From NCBI RefSeq assembly GCF_041197575.1, contig NZ_JBDKXB010000002.1:186001-250000 (forward strand): a DNA stretch of 64,000 bases, in the 5' to 3' direction. Source of the stretch: Thioalkalicoccus limnaeus (GTDB lineage Bacteria > Pseudomonadota > Gammaproteobacteria > Chromatiales > Chromatiaceae). The notes under the pieces are model-generated. The model searched no databases. It was not told the origin of the DNA and saw only the letters and a list, made by a program, of their open reading frames with translations. This document shows, one piece after another, positions 28,755-37,141 of the stretch. Both the position numbers and the translations under genes were made by a program. Every line of letters begins with the position of its first letter. Position 1 is the stretch's first letter.

Positions 28755-29606
28755 TTGATCGTGCAGAGCCGTCAGCGTATTGGTGAATGGATCGAGTCGG
28801 ACCGGATACAGCGCGTCATCATCGCGCTGATCCTGATCAATGCGATCGTGTTGGGGTTGGAGACCTCGCCCGCGGTCATGGCGCAGTGGGGCTCCTGGTT
28901 GGTGCCTCTCGATCGCCTGATCCTGGCCGTGTTCGTCGTCGAGATCGGGCTCAAACTCTATGCCCGAGGACCGGCCTTCTTCCGTTCCGGCTGGAACGTC
29001 TTCGATTTCCTCGTCGTCGCGATCGCGTTGATCCCGGCCAGCGGCCCGTTGGCGGTCCTCCGGGTGCTGCGGGTCTTGCGCGTGCTGCGTCTGATGTCGA
29101 CGGTGCCCCAGCTGCGTTTCGTCGTCGAGGCCTTGCTGCGGGCGATCCCCGGTATCGCATGGATCGCCGTGCTGATGCTGATCCTGTTTTACGTCTTCAG
29201 CGTCGTGGCGACCGGCCTCTTCGGGGCGCGCTTCCCGGAATGGTTCGGCAGCGTGTGGGCCTCGATGTACACGCTGTTCCAGATCATGACCCTCGAGAGC
29301 TGGTCGATGGGCATCGTCCGCCCGGTCATGGCCGAGTTTCCTTACGCTTGGCTGTTCTTCGTGCCCTTCATCCTGGTCGCGACCTTCACGATGTTGAATC
29401 TCTTCATCGGCATCATCGTGAATACGATGCAAGCGCTGCACGAGGCTGGGCAGGAGCGTGAGCTGGCCGAGCTGGAACGGGTCGTGCAGCGCGACACCAC
29501 GCAGATGGAGGCCGAGTTGCGGGCCGTGCGCGATGAGGTGCGCGCGCTGCGTGAGCTGCTCGCGGCGCGGCGCCCGAGCGATCTGCCGTCGGATGGGTCG
29601 CTCTGA
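28755..29606 (+). CDS. bacterial voltage-gated sodium channel (NavAb-like)
   Basis: A 283-aa six-helix ion channel subunit that should form tetramers in the inner membrane. S1-S3 lie about residues 20-100. S4 carries an arginine every third residue (LRVLRVLRVLRLMS). S5, pore and S6 follow. The selectivity filter TLESWSMG is identical to that of NavAb, and flanking blocks (VPQLR, FPEWFG, YTLFQ, PYAW) are very similar. The C-terminal ~60 residues (ERELAELERVVQRD onward) form a predicted coiled coil, also typical. The start is TTG 28755 with GGGAG upstream; GTG 28761 is the alternative. Sodium-selective, depolarisation-activated current is expected from family knowledge. Confidence 0.92.
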   Translation: MIVQSRQRIGEWIESDRIQRVIIALILINAIVLGLETSPAVMAQWGSWLVPLDRLILAVFVVEIGLKLYARGPAFFRSGWNVFDFLVVAIALIPASGPLAVLRVLRVLRVLRLMSTVPQLRFVVEALLRAIPGIAWIAVLMLILFYVFSVVATGLFGARFPEWFGSVWASMYTLFQIMTLESWSMGIVRPVMAEFPYAWLFFVPFILVATFTMLNLFIGIIVNTMQALHEAGQERELAELERVVQRDTTQMEAELRAVRDEVRALRELLAARRPSDLPSDGSL

Positions 29607-29609
29607 GCT

Positions 29610-31379
29610 ATGAGGCAGCACCCGCAATGGCTCGAGCGGGGTGTTCTGGGCTGCCTGATGGCCATGTGTCTGGTGGCCGCGGCACCGGCCACGGCGGAGC
29701 GGCTCGATGTGCGGGTCGATGGCCTCGAGGGGGCGCCGTTGGCCAACGTGCTGGCGCTGTTGGCGATCTATCAGGAGCGTCAGGACGACGACCTGACCGC
29801 GGCGCGGATCCAGGTACTGCATCGCCGAGCGCCCGACCAGATCGAGTTCGCTTTGTCTCCGTTCGGCTACTACCGCGTCGAGGTCGACGCGAATCTGACG
29901 GCGCCCGTCAACGAGGCCGGGACTTGGGTCGCGACCTATCGCGTGGTGCCGGGGCCCCGTATCCGGATCGGGTCGGTCCGTTATCAGGTGACGGGTGCCG
30001 GCGCCGACGACCCGGCCTTTCCACGCGTTTTCCCGCTCGCGGTCGGCGACGTCCTGCTCCACAGCGAATACGAGCGCGCCAGGGAAGGCTTGCGCCGGAT
30101 CGCCGCGCGAGAAGGCTATCGCGACCATCGTCTGGTGGCGCATCAGGTCTTGATCGATCCGGTCGCCTATGAGGCGCTGGTCGATTTCGAGCTCGATACC
30201 GGGCCGCGCTACCATTTCGGAGAGGTCAGTTTTCGCCAGGATCTGCTTGATGAGGCCTTTCTCGACCGATTCGTGACCATCCGCCCGGGCGAAGTCTACA
30301 ACGCCGATCGGCTGCTGGGTCTCCAGGGCCGATTGCTGGGTACACAGTATTTCGAGCGGGTCGAGATCGTGCCGCTCGACGGCGAAGGCCCCGATCCGCA
30401 GACCGTACCGATCGAGGTGGTCGCCCATCGCAACAAGGCCAACCAGTATCGGGTCGGTCTGGGGTATGCCACGGACGTCGGGCCGCGCGCGAGCTTCGAG
30501 TGGCGACGCCGCTACCTCGGGCGGCACGGACATCGGCTGTCGACCGAGATGAGCCTCGCCCCGAGTCTGCAACGCTTCAGTGCCGATTATCGGATCCCGA
30601 TCGGCGACCCGGTCCGCGATTTCATCTCGATCAGGCCCGCGTTCGAGTCGTACGATACCGCGAGCCGCAAAGGTGATCTGCTGCGTCTCCAAGCGGCCCA
30701 CTCGATCGTGACGCCCAGTGGGTGGCGGCGCACCGCCGGCGTGGATTTCCGGCAAGAGGACTATGTCCTAGACGGCGGACGCCGGGAAACGGTACTGGAG
30801 CTGATCCCGAACATCTCCTGGGCCAAGACGGTCAGTGATGACCCCATCTACACCACCCGCGGCCATCGCCTCCGTTACACACTGCTCGCATCGCAGGCCC
30901 CTTACGTCAGTGCGACGGCGCAGATCAAATGGATCCGTGGCTTTGCCGACGATTACCGATTGATCGCCCGCACCGATCTCGGCGCGACGCTCGCCGACAG
31001 CCTCGAGGACTTGCCGGCGAGCCGCCGGTTCTACGCGGGCGGCGACAGCAGTATTCGTGGTTGGGGTTTGGATGCGTTGGGTCCGACCGAGGTCCAAGGT
31101 GGTCGGGTCATCGGTGGGCGCTACATGGCTGTTGGCAGCCTGGAGCTGGAACGCCGGATCCAGGGGCCGTGGAGTGCGGCCCTGTTCACGGATTTCGGCA
31201 ACGCCTTCGACCCCGACTACGATCAGCAGTGGAACCAGAGCGTCGGGGCTGGGTTGCGTTGGCAGTCGCCGATCGGGCAAGTCCGTGCCGACATCGCCTT
31301 CGGTCTGACCAAGGATGACCGCGATGACGGTGGGCTGCCACCGGCTCGTCTGCATCTGATCATCGGTCCCGATCTATGA
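29610..31379 (+). CDS. tamA: outer-membrane autotransporter assembly protein TamA
   Basis: A 589-aa Omp85-family protein with a signal peptide (residues ~10-30, ending PATA). About three POTRA domains (~30-270) follow, with GYYRVEVDANL and ARREGYRDHRL-like turns, then a 16-strand beta-barrel. The barrel includes the FYAGGDSSIRGW motif corresponding to the Omp85 lid-lock region and an SVGAGLRWQSPIGQVRAD-type C-terminal strand. With TamB it helps insert some outer-membrane proteins. It overlaps tamB by 4 bases. Confidence 0.93.
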   Translation: MRQHPQWLERGVLGCLMAMCLVAAAPATAERLDVRVDGLEGAPLANVLALLAIYQERQDDDLTAARIQVLHRRAPDQIEFALSPFGYYRVEVDANLTAPVNEAGTWVATYRVVPGPRIRIGSVRYQVTGAGADDPAFPRVFPLAVGDVLLHSEYERAREGLRRIAAREGYRDHRLVAHQVLIDPVAYEALVDFELDTGPRYHFGEVSFRQDLLDEAFLDRFVTIRPGEVYNADRLLGLQGRLLGTQYFERVEIVPLDGEGPDPQTVPIEVVAHRNKANQYRVGLGYATDVGPRASFEWRRRYLGRHGHRLSTEMSLAPSLQRFSADYRIPIGDPVRDFISIRPAFESYDTASRKGDLLRLQAAHSIVTPSGWRRTAGVDFRQEDYVLDGGRRETVLELIPNISWAKTVSDDPIYTTRGHRLRYTLLASQAPYVSATAQIKWIRGFADDYRLIARTDLGATLADSLEDLPASRRFYAGGDSSIRGWGLDALGPTEVQGGRVIGGRYMAVGSLELERRIQGPWSAALFTDFGNAFDPDYDQQWNQSVGAGLRWQSPIGQVRADIAFGLTKDDRDDGGLPPARLHLIIGPDL

Positions 31380-34300
31380 GCGATGACACCCAAATGACAG
31401 CCGCCGGAGGGCGGCCGACGGGCGGCGGAGCGAGATGTCGACCATCGCCATGGTATCGGGGTTGGCGTGGCGCCGCGACCTTGTTTGGGGGGTTGGGCGT
31501 TGCCGGGCTGCTGTGCCTGGTATGGCTGGTGTCGACGCATACGGGTCTGCGCGTGGTCCTCGCCGCGATGGCCGAATGGGCTCCGGACCTCATCCAGGTG
31601 GAGCAGGCCGAGGGTCGTCTGCTCGATGGGCTCAGCTTGACCGGCGTCGAGGTCCGGCATCCGGCGTTCGAGGTGCGTATCGATCGATTGGAGTTGGACT
31701 GGCGTCCGCTCGGTGCCTTGCTCGGCACCCTCAGGGTCGAGCGCCTGGCCGTCGATGCGTTGCAGGTGATCCTGATCGATTCCGGTCCTGATCCGGACGA
31801 TGCGCCACGCGCAGCGGCCGGTTTGCCCAGTTTGGCGATCCCGATCGGCCTCGTCGTCGTCGAGGCCGGGGTCGCGCGCTTGGGTCTCCTGCGCCGAGCG
31901 GACGGGCAGGAATCGAGGTTGTTCGAGGCCGAGGACGTCCTGTTGGCCGGGCGTTGGCATGGCCGCGGCGTGGCGCTCGAACATCTGCGGGTGCGCCACC
32001 CTGGCCTCGGGCTGCGGGCGCGTGCGGCCGGACAGGTCGAGATGGCCGGGGTCTGGCCCTTGTCGTTGGCCTTGGAGTGGGCGACCGATGAGCCGGCCGG
32101 AAAGCCGCCCCTTCCGCCGCTCGTCGGCAGTGCTCACGTCGATGGCGATCTCGCGGACCGACTGGTATTGGTCCACAGTTTGACCGGTGCCGTTCGGGCG
32201 GTTCTGGAGGCTAGTGTCGAGCATCCTCTCGAACGGCCCCGGTGGGAAGCGGATCTGGTCGTGCAGGGTGTCGATCTGCCCATGTTCGATCCGGCGCTTC
32301 CATCGCTCGAACTGGCCGGGCGGGTGGGGTCACGCGGAGCTCTCGACGCGGCGACACTGGCTGCGGCGCTCGATGCGGCGGTCCCAGACCGCCCTGATTG
32401 GGGGCGGTACCAGGCCCATCTGGACTTGGCGTTGCACAATGGACGAATGGTCATTGAAGACTTGTCGCTGACGGAGCGGGACACGGAGGCCCGCCTGAGC
32501 GTCTCGGGGCACCTCGATCTCGCGGCGGCGCCGCTCGCTGTCGAGCTTGCAGGGTCCTGGTCGGGATGGCGATGGCCCTTGATCGAAGAGGCCGTCATCC
32601 GGTCGCCAGTGGGGCGTTTCGAGGCGACCGGGTCGCTGGCGGACCTCCGGTACCGCCTGAGCGGTGAGCTCGCCGGTGACGGTTGGCCGGCCGTCACGTT
32701 GGATCTGACCGGCACTGGCGATCCGCAAGGAACGCAGATAGAGGCGTTGGAAGCCGCTACCCTGACTGGCCGTGTCGGTGCGCATGGGACCCTGCAATGG
32801 ACACCGCAATGGCGCTGGCAGATCGACCTTGTCGCGGAGGACCTGAACCCCGGTGGTCAGTGGCCGGATTGGTCCGGGCGGATCGGTGGCCAGCTGGTCA
32901 CGCACGGGTCTCTGACGGACGAAGGCCCGGATCTCGAGGTCCTCGTGCGGGACCTCTCCGGTGTCTTGCGCGGGTATCCCGTCGCGGCGCGGGGTCGTCT
33001 CGGGTGGCATCGGGGACGCTCTGACATCGAGCGTGTCGTCGTGACCTCGGGTTCCAGTGTCCTGCGCGCCGATGGCCATATCGGCGACGCCCTCGAAATG
33101 GACGTCGAATTGGATTCGCCGGACCTGTCGAACCTGTGGCCCGCTGCCATCGGTCGTCTCCAAGCCGCCGGTCGGCTGCGAGGCACAGCTGAGGCGCCCG
33201 AGGTCGAGCTGCGGTTCGAGCTCGACGAGGTCGAAGTGCTCGATCAGTCCATTCGGCGACTGGCTGGCGAGGCGAGGTTCGGGCTAGCTCCGTCGGCCCC
33301 GCTCCGGCTCGATCTGTCGGGTACCGGGGTGGTCGTCGGTGGTCTCGACTGGGAGCGCTTGGACCTGAAAGGTGACGGTATGATGGCCGATCACCGTCTC
33401 ACCTTCGCGTCGGAGGGGCCACGGCTTGGGATCGACGCCGCGTTCACCGGAGGGTTGGCAGCCGATCGGAGCTATGCTGGACGGCTGACGGGTCTCGGCT
33501 TCGCGAGCCCAGACCTCGGAGAATGGCGCTTGACTCGGCCTGGTCCGTTTCGCGTTGCGCCGCCGACCCTCGAAGTCGGGCCTCTGTGTGTCGGTCGCGG
33601 TGGGGCGGGCACCGGCTGTATCGAATTCTCTCGAGCGGCTGCTGATCGCTGGGCGCTCGCATTCGATGTCGATCGCCTGGTCCTCGAGGAACTCGGCGAT
33701 CCGTGGCCGATTCCGCTGGCGGCGACCGGTCAGCTCCAACTGCGAGGTCGGTTCGAAGCGGTCGGCGACCGCCTAGGCGGAAGCGCGAATCTGGCGTTGC
33801 CGCTCGGGCGTCTTCAATGGGCCGATGGGCCCATGGCCGATCAGCCCCTGGACCTGTCTGGGGCGCGCGTCGATCTGACGCTCGGCAATGACGGTTTGAT
33901 CGCGCGAACGGTGGTACCCCTGACGGGGCTCGGCGCGCTGGAGGCGGATGTGACGCTCGCGGGTTGGCGTCCGGACGCCCCGGCGCGGCCCGACCAGCCG
34001 CTGCGCGGGCGTGTGCAGGTCGGGGTCCATGACCTCGGCTGGTTCGGCCGGCTGATCCCGGATTTGAGTCAACTCCGCGGACGGATCGACTCCGATCTGA
34101 CCCTGTCCGGCACCTTGTCGGATCCCGGTCTGCTCGGCAGCGTACGGTTGGCCGGCGCCGGTTTCGATGTGCCGATGATCGGCCTCGTCGTTCGGGATCT
34201 CGATCTGGCGGCCGACGCAACGGCCCGCAATCGGTTCCAGTATCAGGGTCAAGCGGGGGTCGGTGGGCGCCGCCTGGACCTCAGTGGAGAGGCGTTGCGG

Positions 34301-35185
34301 CGGGCCGACGGCTGGTTTGCCGCGGCTCAGCTGTCGGGCACCAACCTGCGCGTCGCCGATACCCCGGAGTATCGCGTGCGCATCTCGCCCGATCTGGACC
34401 TCGGGTTCGGACCCGAGGGCGTAAAGGTCGCCGGTGAGATTCGGATACCCGACGCCGAGATTCGGCCGCGGACCTTGCCCGAAGGAACCGTGACGCCGTC
34501 TCCCGACGTGGTGATGAAGCACCAAGAACGGGCCGACCCGTTGCCGGTCACCGTGGATCTTCGCCTGATCCTTGGTCAAGATGTCAGGATCGATGCCTTT
34601 GGCGTTGGTGGGCTGCTCCGCGGCGATCTGCGCGTGCGGCAGGACCCGGCGCGCGATTTTCTGCGTGGTGACGGCCAGTTGCAGATCATCGATGGTCGTT
34701 ATCGCATCGGGGCTGGCCTCGGGTCTGGTTTCGGGATCGGTTCCGGTTTGCTTGCGACCATCGGTCGCCCGCTGATCATCGAGCAGGGCCGGCTGGTCTT
34801 TGCCGATACCCCGCTGGCCAACCCCGGCCTGTTATTGCAGGCGACTCGCGAGGGAGGCGACTTGACCGCCGGCGTGCAGGTGCTGGGCACGCTTCGCGAA
34901 CCGCGCCTGACCTTCTTTTCCGAATCGGATCCGGGTATGACGCAGGCCGAGATCACGAACTTCCTGGTGACCGGGATCCCGCCGCGTGGCGACAGCGATC
35001 AAGACGATCGCTCGCTGGCGGTCGGCACCTATATCGCACCGAGGCTGTTCATGGAATATGTGACCAGTCTCGATGACGATGCCGACAGGGTGCGATTGCG
35101 GTACGAACTGATGCGAAACGTCGAGATTCAGACCGAGACCGGGTCGGCCCAAGGCGGTGACATCTTTCTGAAATTCGAACGCTGA
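31376..35185 (+). CDS. tamB: translocation and assembly module protein TamB
   Basis: A 1269-aa inner-membrane-anchored, periplasm-spanning AsmA-like protein. One N-terminal membrane helix (GGLGVAGLLCLVWLVS, ~residues 35-55) is followed by a long repeated beta-rich region predicted to form a lipid-conducting groove. The C-terminal DUF490/TamB domain ends ...GDIFLKFER and contains the family block LTFFSESDPGMTQAEITNFL. Works with TamA, and in other bacteria with phospholipid transfer to the outer membrane. It is coupled to tamA and, by a TGATG overlap, to the next acyltransferase. Confidence 0.93.
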   Translation: MSDDTQMTAAGGRPTGGGARCRPSPWYRGWRGAATLFGGLGVAGLLCLVWLVSTHTGLRVVLAAMAEWAPDLIQVEQAEGRLLDGLSLTGVEVRHPAFEVRIDRLELDWRPLGALLGTLRVERLAVDALQVILIDSGPDPDDAPRAAAGLPSLAIPIGLVVVEAGVARLGLLRRADGQESRLFEAEDVLLAGRWHGRGVALEHLRVRHPGLGLRARAAGQVEMAGVWPLSLALEWATDEPAGKPPLPPLVGSAHVDGDLADRLVLVHSLTGAVRAVLEASVEHPLERPRWEADLVVQGVDLPMFDPALPSLELAGRVGSRGALDAATLAAALDAAVPDRPDWGRYQAHLDLALHNGRMVIEDLSLTERDTEARLSVSGHLDLAAAPLAVELAGSWSGWRWPLIEEAVIRSPVGRFEATGSLADLRYRLSGELAGDGWPAVTLDLTGTGDPQGTQIEALEAATLTGRVGAHGTLQWTPQWRWQIDLVAEDLNPGGQWPDWSGRIGGQLVTHGSLTDEGPDLEVLVRDLSGVLRGYPVAARGRLGWHRGRSDIERVVVTSGSSVLRADGHIGDALEMDVELDSPDLSNLWPAAIGRLQAAGRLRGTAEAPEVELRFELDEVEVLDQSIRRLAGEARFGLAPSAPLRLDLSGTGVVVGGLDWERLDLKGDGMMADHRLTFASEGPRLGIDAAFTGGLAADRSYAGRLTGLGFASPDLGEWRLTRPGPFRVAPPTLEVGPLCVGRGGAGTGCIEFSRAAADRWALAFDVDRLVLEELGDPWPIPLAATGQLQLRGRFEAVGDRLGGSANLALPLGRLQWADGPMADQPLDLSGARVDLTLGNDGLIARTVVPLTGLGALEADVTLAGWRPDAPARPDQPLRGRVQVGVHDLGWFGRLIPDLSQLRGRIDSDLTLSGTLSDPGLLGSVRLAGAGFDVPMIGLVVRDLDLAADATARNRFQYQGQAGVGGRRLDLSGEALRRADGWFAAAQLSGTNLRVADTPEYRVRISPDLDLGFGPEGVKVAGEIRIPDAEIRPRTLPEGTVTPSPDVVMKHQERADPLPVTVDLRLILGQDVRIDAFGVGGLLRGDLRVRQDPARDFLRGDGQLQIIDGRYRIGAGLGSGFGIGSGLLATIGRPLIIEQGRLVFADTPLANPGLLLQATREGGDLTAGVQVLGTLREPRLTFFSESDPGMTQAEITNFLVTGIPPRGDSDQDDRSLAVGTYIAPRLFMEYVTSLDDDADRVRLRYELMRNVEIQTETGSAQGGDIFLKFER

Positions 35186-36102
35186 TGGATGGGCTGCTAC
35201 ACCCGCGGCACTGGCCGAGCTGGATCCTCGTCGGTGTCCTGCGCGCAGTGGGACGTTTGCCGTTTCCGTTGCTCTGGCTCCTGGGCCAAGGGTTCGGACG
35301 GCTCGGTTACCTGTTGGCCGGATCGCGGCGCCGGATCGCGGAGCGCAATCTCGAACTGTGCCTGCGATCCGCCTCGCGCACCGAGCGGCGGCGCCGTTTG
35401 CGTCAGCATTTCGGCTGGCTTGGGGTCGCGGCCCTGAGCCAGGGATTGGGTTGGGGCGCGTCGCGGGCGCGACTTGCGCGATTGGTGCGAATCCACCATC
35501 GTGATCGCATCGATGCCTGCGTGAATGCGGGAAGACCGGTCATCATCCTAGTGCCGCATTTCGTCGGTCTCGAGCTCGGTGGGGCGGCCTTTACGGCGTT
35601 GTGCCATCCTGGTGTTTACATGTATCAGCGGATCCGCAATCCGGTTCTCGAGTGGCAGGTCAGGCAAGCGCGAACCCGCTTCGGTGCGATCTCGATCGAA
35701 CGGCACGCGCCTCTGCGCGCGCTCATCGGTGTGATGCGCCGCGGAACCCCATTCTTCTACCTGCCCGATCAGGACGCCGGCCGTCGTGGTCTGTTCGTCC
35801 CCTTCTGTGGTGTTCCGGCTTCGACGGTGCCGATGCTGGGGCGGTTCGCGGCCCTGACCGACGCCGTCGTGATCCCGACCATCATGCGGTTTCGGCCGTG
35901 GGGCCGCGGGTTGGATCTGATCTTCGATGCGCCGCTCGAGGACTTTCCGACCGGGGATCCGGTGCGAGACACGACTCGCATGAACCAAGTCATCGAAGCC
36001 CGCATTGCAACCATGCCGGAGCAGTACTTTTGGGTGCACCGACGGTTCAAGACCCGGCCGCCGGGGGAGGCGCCCGTCTACCCTCGCGGCGGACGTCGAT
36101 GA
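35185..36102 (+). CDS. LpxL/HtrB-type lysophospholipid (lipid A) acyltransferase
   Basis: A 305-aa membrane-associated acyltransferase predicted to add a secondary acyl chain to lipid A. The catalytic HX4E motif appears as PHFVGLE, followed by MYQRIRNP and the YLPDQDAG loop. The C-terminal YFWVHRRFKTRPPGE is diagnostic for the LpxL/LpxM family. Which acyl chain or position is used cannot be told. It overlaps tamB (TGATG) and the next gene (ATGA), so envelope biogenesis genes form one unit from 29610 to 37109. Confidence 0.9.
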   Translation: MDGLLHPRHWPSWILVGVLRAVGRLPFPLLWLLGQGFGRLGYLLAGSRRRIAERNLELCLRSASRTERRRRLRQHFGWLGVAALSQGLGWGASRARLARLVRIHHRDRIDACVNAGRPVIILVPHFVGLELGGAAFTALCHPGVYMYQRIRNPVLEWQVRQARTRFGAISIERHAPLRALIGVMRRGTPFFYLPDQDAGRRGLFVPFCGVPASTVPMLGRFAALTDAVVIPTIMRFRPWGRGLDLIFDAPLEDFPTGDPVRDTTRMNQVIEARIATMPEQYFWVHRRFKTRPPGEAPVYPRGGRR

Positions 36103-37109
36103 AGAAGCCCGCGGGTTCCGACGCGAAGGGTGGTCGTCCGGTCGTGCGCGAGCCGGCCATGCGTGGTCTGCCGAACGTCGGCCGAATGCGCGATTGGATC
36201 TTGGGCGCCCTGTTGCTGGTGGGGCTGGTACTCGTTGTCCATCATTTCGTCGGGTGGCAGAGCCTCCTGGCCCCCTGGCAGGATATCTCGACGGGCCTGC
36301 TGATCACCGTGATCGGACTGGCGGCGGCCAGCTACCTGTTGCGCGCGGCACGTGTCTACGATTACTGCCGGCCGCGACTCGTCGGCCGTTTCGTACCCTT
36401 GGTGCGGTTGACGATACTCCATAACACAGCCAACAATCTGATGCCGATGCGCACCGGGGAACTCGTGTTCCCGTGGTTGATGTATCGGTATTTCGGCCAC
36501 CCTTGGCTGGGTTCGACGGCCATGTTGCTCTGGATCAGGCTGCTGGACCTCCACCTGTTCGGGTTGATGGCGCTCGTCGTCCTCTATCTTCGCGAACCGG
36601 CCTGGTGGTGGCCGGTCTCCGGCCTCTTGTGGCTGGGTGCCTTGGCCCTGTTCGTCGTGGTTGGTCAGGCGGCGGCCACGGCGCGACAAGGCACCGAAGA
36701 AGGCCGTCGCTGGAGGCGGCTCGTGCTGGCGGTGGTAGCGGCCGCGCCGGCCGATCACGCGTTGATCGCGCGGCTCTACGTCTGGACGGTCTTGATCTGG
36801 CTGCTGAAATTCGCGGCCTTTGCGACGCTGCTGGGCTACTTCGTGCCCGCCGACTTCTGGCGCCTATTGGTGGGCGTCATGGGGGCCGAACTTTCGAGCG
36901 TGCTGCCGTTTCACGGCGTGGCGGGTGCCGGTAGTTACGAGTTGGCCACGGTGGCCGCTCTGATCCCGCTTGGTGTCGACCCAGCGGTCGCCCTGGCCGG
37001 CGCGGTCAATCTGCATCTGTTCCTGCTGGGCGTGACCCTGCTCCTTTTCGCGTTGGCCCCGCTGTTGCCGAGGCCTCCGGCGACATCAGGCGACCGCAGC
37101 GATGACTGA
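36099..37109 (+). CDS. YbhN/UPF0104 family flippase-like membrane protein
   Basis: A 336-aa integral membrane protein with about eight hydrophobic segments. It matches the lysylphosphatidylglycerol synthase transmembrane-type (YbhN/AglD-like) family: ILHNTANNLMPMRTGELVFPWLMYRYF and FHGVAGAGSYELATVAALIPLGV are the family blocks. Only the membrane part is present, with no aminoacyl-transferase domain. A role in lipid or glycolipid handling is inference from family and from coupling to the acyltransferase. The start at ATG 36099 gives a basic N-terminus before the first helix. Longer in-frame codons upstream lie inside the acyltransferase gene and are not used. Confidence 0.83.
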   Translation: MKKPAGSDAKGGRPVVREPAMRGLPNVGRMRDWILGALLLVGLVLVVHHFVGWQSLLAPWQDISTGLLITVIGLAAASYLLRAARVYDYCRPRLVGRFVPLVRLTILHNTANNLMPMRTGELVFPWLMYRYFGHPWLGSTAMLLWIRLLDLHLFGLMALVVLYLREPAWWWPVSGLLWLGALALFVVVGQAAATARQGTEEGRRWRRLVLAVVAAAPADHALIARLYVWTVLIWLLKFAAFATLLGYFVPADFWRLLVGVMGAELSSVLPFHGVAGAGSYELATVAALIPLGVDPAVALAGAVNLHLFLLGVTLLLFALAPLLPRPPATSGDRSDD

Positions 37110-37141
37110 GCTCGCCGGGCTGATGGGCACGGCAGCGTGCC

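Noticed and set aside
28596..30755. A 719-codon minus-strand frame opposite the sodium channel and tamA
   Set aside because: The translation is low-complexity (Asp/His/Gln/Arg-rich), and both sense-strand genes are clear.
35601..36098. Upstream in-frame extension of the YbhN-like gene to 35601
   Set aside because: The extra ~166 codons lie inside the acyltransferase gene and read as out-of-frame shadow; the first membrane-protein-like start is ATG 36099.
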